Assembly (NCBI GenBank): GCA_036388895.1
Contig: DASVQY010000035.1
Location: forward strand, 48,078-112,077
Length of the DNA stretch: 64,000 bases
Origin: SXVE01 sp036388895
GTDB lineage: Bacteria; Acidobacteriota; Blastocatellia; Pyrinomonadales; Pyrinomonadaceae
Direction of reading: 5' to 3'
The translations under genes were made by a program, and so were the position numbers. The first letter of the stretch is position 1, and the number at the start of each line of letters is the position of its first letter. This document shows positions 62,102 to 64,000 of the stretch, one piece after another. A model generated the notes under the pieces. The model ran no database searches. It saw only the letters and a list, made by a program, of their open reading frames with translations, and was not told where the DNA came from.

Positions 62102-63496
62102 ATGTCAAACTTATTGATTGTTGATGACGAACAAAGCTACCGGCAGCTTTTAACTTTGGTTTTCGAAGGCGACGGGCATCATATCCGCACGGCAATGAAC
62201 GGGCGCGAAGCGCTGACGATGCTGCAGGAAGAACCGGCGGACGTAATCATCTCGGATGTAAAAATGCCGGATATGGACGGCATCCAGCTTCTGCGCGCCG
62301 TCCGCGAGTTTCTGCCCGATGTCGGCGTCGTTTTGATGACGGCGTTCGCTTCGGTCGAAACCGCGCGCGAAGCGTTCAAGCTCGGCGCCGACGATTTTAT
62401 CCAAAAACCGTTTGATGTTGAAGAATTAAAGATAATCGTAAAAAAAGCGCTCGACCGGCAAGTTTTGATTACCGAAAATCGCGCATTCAAACGCGCTCAG
62501 CGCGAACGCGGAAGCGTGAAAAACATTATCGGCGCGTCAGGAAAAATGCAGGCGATATTTCAAATGATCGAAACGGTCGCCGAAGTGCAGTCAACGGTTT
62601 TGATTACGGGCGAATCGGGAACGGGAAAAGAACTCGTCGCGCGCGCGATTCACGATTTGTCGCCGCGCGCCGAAAAACCGTTTATTTCAATAAACTGCGG
62701 CGCTTTCACCGAAACTTTGCTCGAATCAGAGCTTTTCGGCTACGTCAAAGGTTCGTTTACGGGCGCAAATACCAATCGCAAAGGGCTTTTTGAAGCCGCC
62801 AACAAAGGAACGATTTTTCTCGACGAAATAGGCGAAATGTCGCCCGCAATGCAGGTTAAATTGCTGCGCGTTTTGCAGGAAAGACGTGTTAGACCGGTCG
62901 GGGCGCACGAAGAACTGCCGATTGATACGCGTGTCGTCGCCGCGACTAATCGTGATTTAAAGCAAATGTCGAACGAAGGCACTTTCCGCGAAGACCTTTT
63001 TTATCGAATTTCAGTGATTCCGATAAATCTGCCGCCGCTGCGTGAAAGAAAAGAAGATATTCCCGATTTGGTCGAACATTTCATAAAAAAATTCTGCGAC
63101 CAGACCGGCAGACAGCTTTCGATTAACCCGAAAACGATGCAGTTTTTGGAAAATTACGCCTGGCACGGAAACGTTCGCGAGCTGGAACACACAATCGAAC
63201 GCGCCGTCGCGCTCGAACGCACCGAAGAAATTCAGCCCGAACGCCTGCCCGAACACATCACAAACTACAATCCCGCGCGCATCAAAGCCGAATTCGATTT
63301 GCCCGACGAAGGCTTAAATCTTTCGGCGCATCTCGACAATCTGGAAAAAACCTACGTCGTCGAAGCCTTGAGCAAAACCAGCGGCAACCAAACCCGTGCC
63401 GCCGAACTGCTGCAAATGCAGGTTCGTTCCCTGCGCCATTTATTAGACAAACACAGCATACGCACATTATCGGCGCAAATGCGAAACGGCGACTGA
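62102..63496 (+). CDS. pilR: sigma-54-dependent response regulator PilR
   Basis: Receiver domain (about 1-120, phosphoacceptor Asp52 in ISDVKMPDMDG), AAA+ sigma-54 activation domain (about 145-375: GESGTGKE, the loop GSFTGA in place of GAFTGA, DEIGEMSP) and a Fis-type C-terminal HTH (GNQTRAAELLQMQ). Its position between PilS and a pilin behind a sigma-54 promoter identifies it as PilR. Confidence 0.93.
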   Translation: MSNLLIVDDEQSYRQLLTLVFEGDGHHIRTAMNGREALTMLQEEPADVIISDVKMPDMDGIQLLRAVREFLPDVGVVLMTAFASVETAREAFKLGADDFIQKPFDVEELKIIVKKALDRQVLITENRAFKRAQRERGSVKNIIGASGKMQAIFQMIETVAEVQSTVLITGESGTGKELVARAIHDLSPRAEKPFISINCGAFTETLLESELFGYVKGSFTGANTNRKGLFEAANKGTIFLDEIGEMSPAMQVKLLRVLQERRVRPVGAHEELPIDTRVVAATNRDLKQMSNEGTFREDLFYRISVIPINLPPLRERKEDIPDLVEHFIKKFCDQTGRQLSINPKTMQFLENYAWHGNVRELEHTIERAVALERTEEIQPERLPEHITNYNPARIKAEFDLPDEGLNLSAHLDNLEKTYVVEALSKTSGNQTRAAELLQMQVRSLRHLLDKHSIRTLSAQMRNGD

Positions 63497-63500
63497 GAAA

Positions 63501-63640
63501 AGTTTATTGAGTTTTTTAGGATCATTGAGTTCGTTGAGTTAGAAGAATTTCTTTTTCTCAACGAACTTTTTTCTTTATAAACTCTTTTTCCAAATGAATT
63601 CATTTATTCAATGAACTCAACGATCTCAATAAACCCAACG
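63501..63640. repeat. stuttering inverted repeat of the GAGTT family, copy 2
   Basis: Words of the type TTGAGTTCGTTGAGTT run across the spacer. GTTTATTGAG at 63502-63511 is complementary to CTCAATAAAC at 63625-63634, and further arms are imperfect. The core GAGTTAGAAGAA / TTTCTTTTTCTC matches the core of the 2507-2605 element, so both belong to one family. Confidence 0.7.
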
Positions 63641-63796
63641 AACTCTTTCTCTGACACTTTTTGTCATTGAGTTTTTACCAAAAACTGTTATTTGACAACT
63701 TTTTATTACCGGCGAAAAACAAGCGAAAAAATCTAATGACTCTGTAAAACTCAATGAATACGGACGTATTAAGATTTCACAAATTTAAAAATCTTT

Positions 63797-63813
63797 TTGG
63801 CACGATGTTTGTA
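63797..63813 (+). promoter_or_regulatory. sigma-54 promoter of the pilin gene
   Basis: TTGGCACGATGTTTGTA matches the -24/-12 consensus (TTGGCACG, then TTG) with one mismatch in the -12 part (TTGT instead of TTGC). The implied start of transcription is about 64 bases upstream of the pilin ATG. PilR, encoded directly upstream, is the obvious activator. Confidence 0.75.
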
Positions 63814-63886
63814 ATAGCTATTACGAGCCTGCCACTAGGTAATCAAAATTTAACCAACCAAATATTTCAGGAGATTGTAAATTAAA

Positions 63887-64000
63887 ATGAAAAAGAATCA
63901 ACAAGGTTTCTCGCTTATCGAACTTTTAATCGTCGTCGTCATCATCGGCATCATCGCCGCTATCGCTATTCCGAACTTGCTTGCCGCTCGTCGCGGTGCT
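63887..64000 (+). CDS. pilA: type IV pilin (3' end outside window)
   Basis: The first 38 codons give a class III leader with cleavage after Gly: KNQQG and then FSLIELLIVVVIIGIIAAI, Glu at +5, followed by AIPNLLAAR. SD CAGGAGA, 13 bases upstream. Runs off the window edge. Preceded by a sigma-54 promoter. Confidence 0.93.
   Translation, partial: MKKNQQGFSLIELLIVVVIIGIIAAIAIPNLLAARRGA

Overview
The window looks like a chromosomal segment of an acidobacterium of the class Blastocatellia (Pyrinomonadaceae-like). The pointers are a TIGR03436-type acidobacterial VWA protein, a TonB protein carrying an N-terminal zinc ribbon, moderate GC with NNC/NNG-rich codons, a bacillithiol-type YtxJ redox protein, and LPS-heptose genes showing a Gram-negative envelope. 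This assignment is inferred from gene content, not from a marker gene.

Layout. 1-11.7 kb: housekeeping and envelope genes, including a TPR membrane protein, an ECF sigma/anti-sigma pair, a CrtC-like lipocalin, a macrodomain protein, a glucan phosphorylase, a run of small redox and zinc-ribbon proteins, and a zinc-ribbon TonB. 12-20.8 kb: an M16-like protein without its metal motif, UbiE/MenG, then a tightly packed unit of two Dpp/Opp-type permeases, one ABC ATPase, PxpB-PxpC-PxpA (5-oxoprolinase) and an NRAMP-related transporter. 20.9-23.2 kb: secreted VWA and FG-GAP repeat proteins. 23.3-30.4 kb: a phospho-signalling locus with a vWA protein, a PP2C phosphatase and a Ser/Thr kinase (a TerY-P / YegL-YegK-YegI-like triad), plus two proteins sharing one N-terminal domain (one membrane-anchored, one a beta-helix) and two small secreted paralogs. 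30.5-36.4 kb: ferritin-like protein, SDR, a GT28 glycosyltransferase, a radical SAM/SPASM-like protein and a cysteine desulfurase.

36.4-37.4 kb is an intergenic zone that holds, on the minus strand, two tandem 8-codon ORFs encoding the same peptide (MKGIIVHG). Each has its own Shine-Dalgarno sequence. They differ only at two synonymous third positions and end at a minus-strand terminator. A structured inverted-repeat element lies beyond them. I regard this as the most likely undescribed item. 37.4-52.6 kb: GGDEF-EAL protein, S9 peptidase, a dead PIN toxin gene, a class A PBP, a K+ channel, LPS genes (epimerase, WaaF, GmhB) and a hybrid CHASE3-PAS histidine kinase.

53.0-60.2 kb is an AT-rich genomic island of small unknown genes. 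It abuts a 5'-truncated cupin (mannose-6-phosphate isomerase-like) gene on the left and a damaged tyrosine recombinase on the right. Several of its genes are interrupted by in-frame stops or frameshifts. From 60.2 kb the core chromosome resumes with PilS, PilR and the start of a type IV pilin behind a sigma-54 promoter.

Across the window, many intergenic spacers contain 'stuttering' word repeats folded into long inverted repeats, like the short tandem repeats of cyanobacteria. No rRNA, tRNA or CRISPR array was found.
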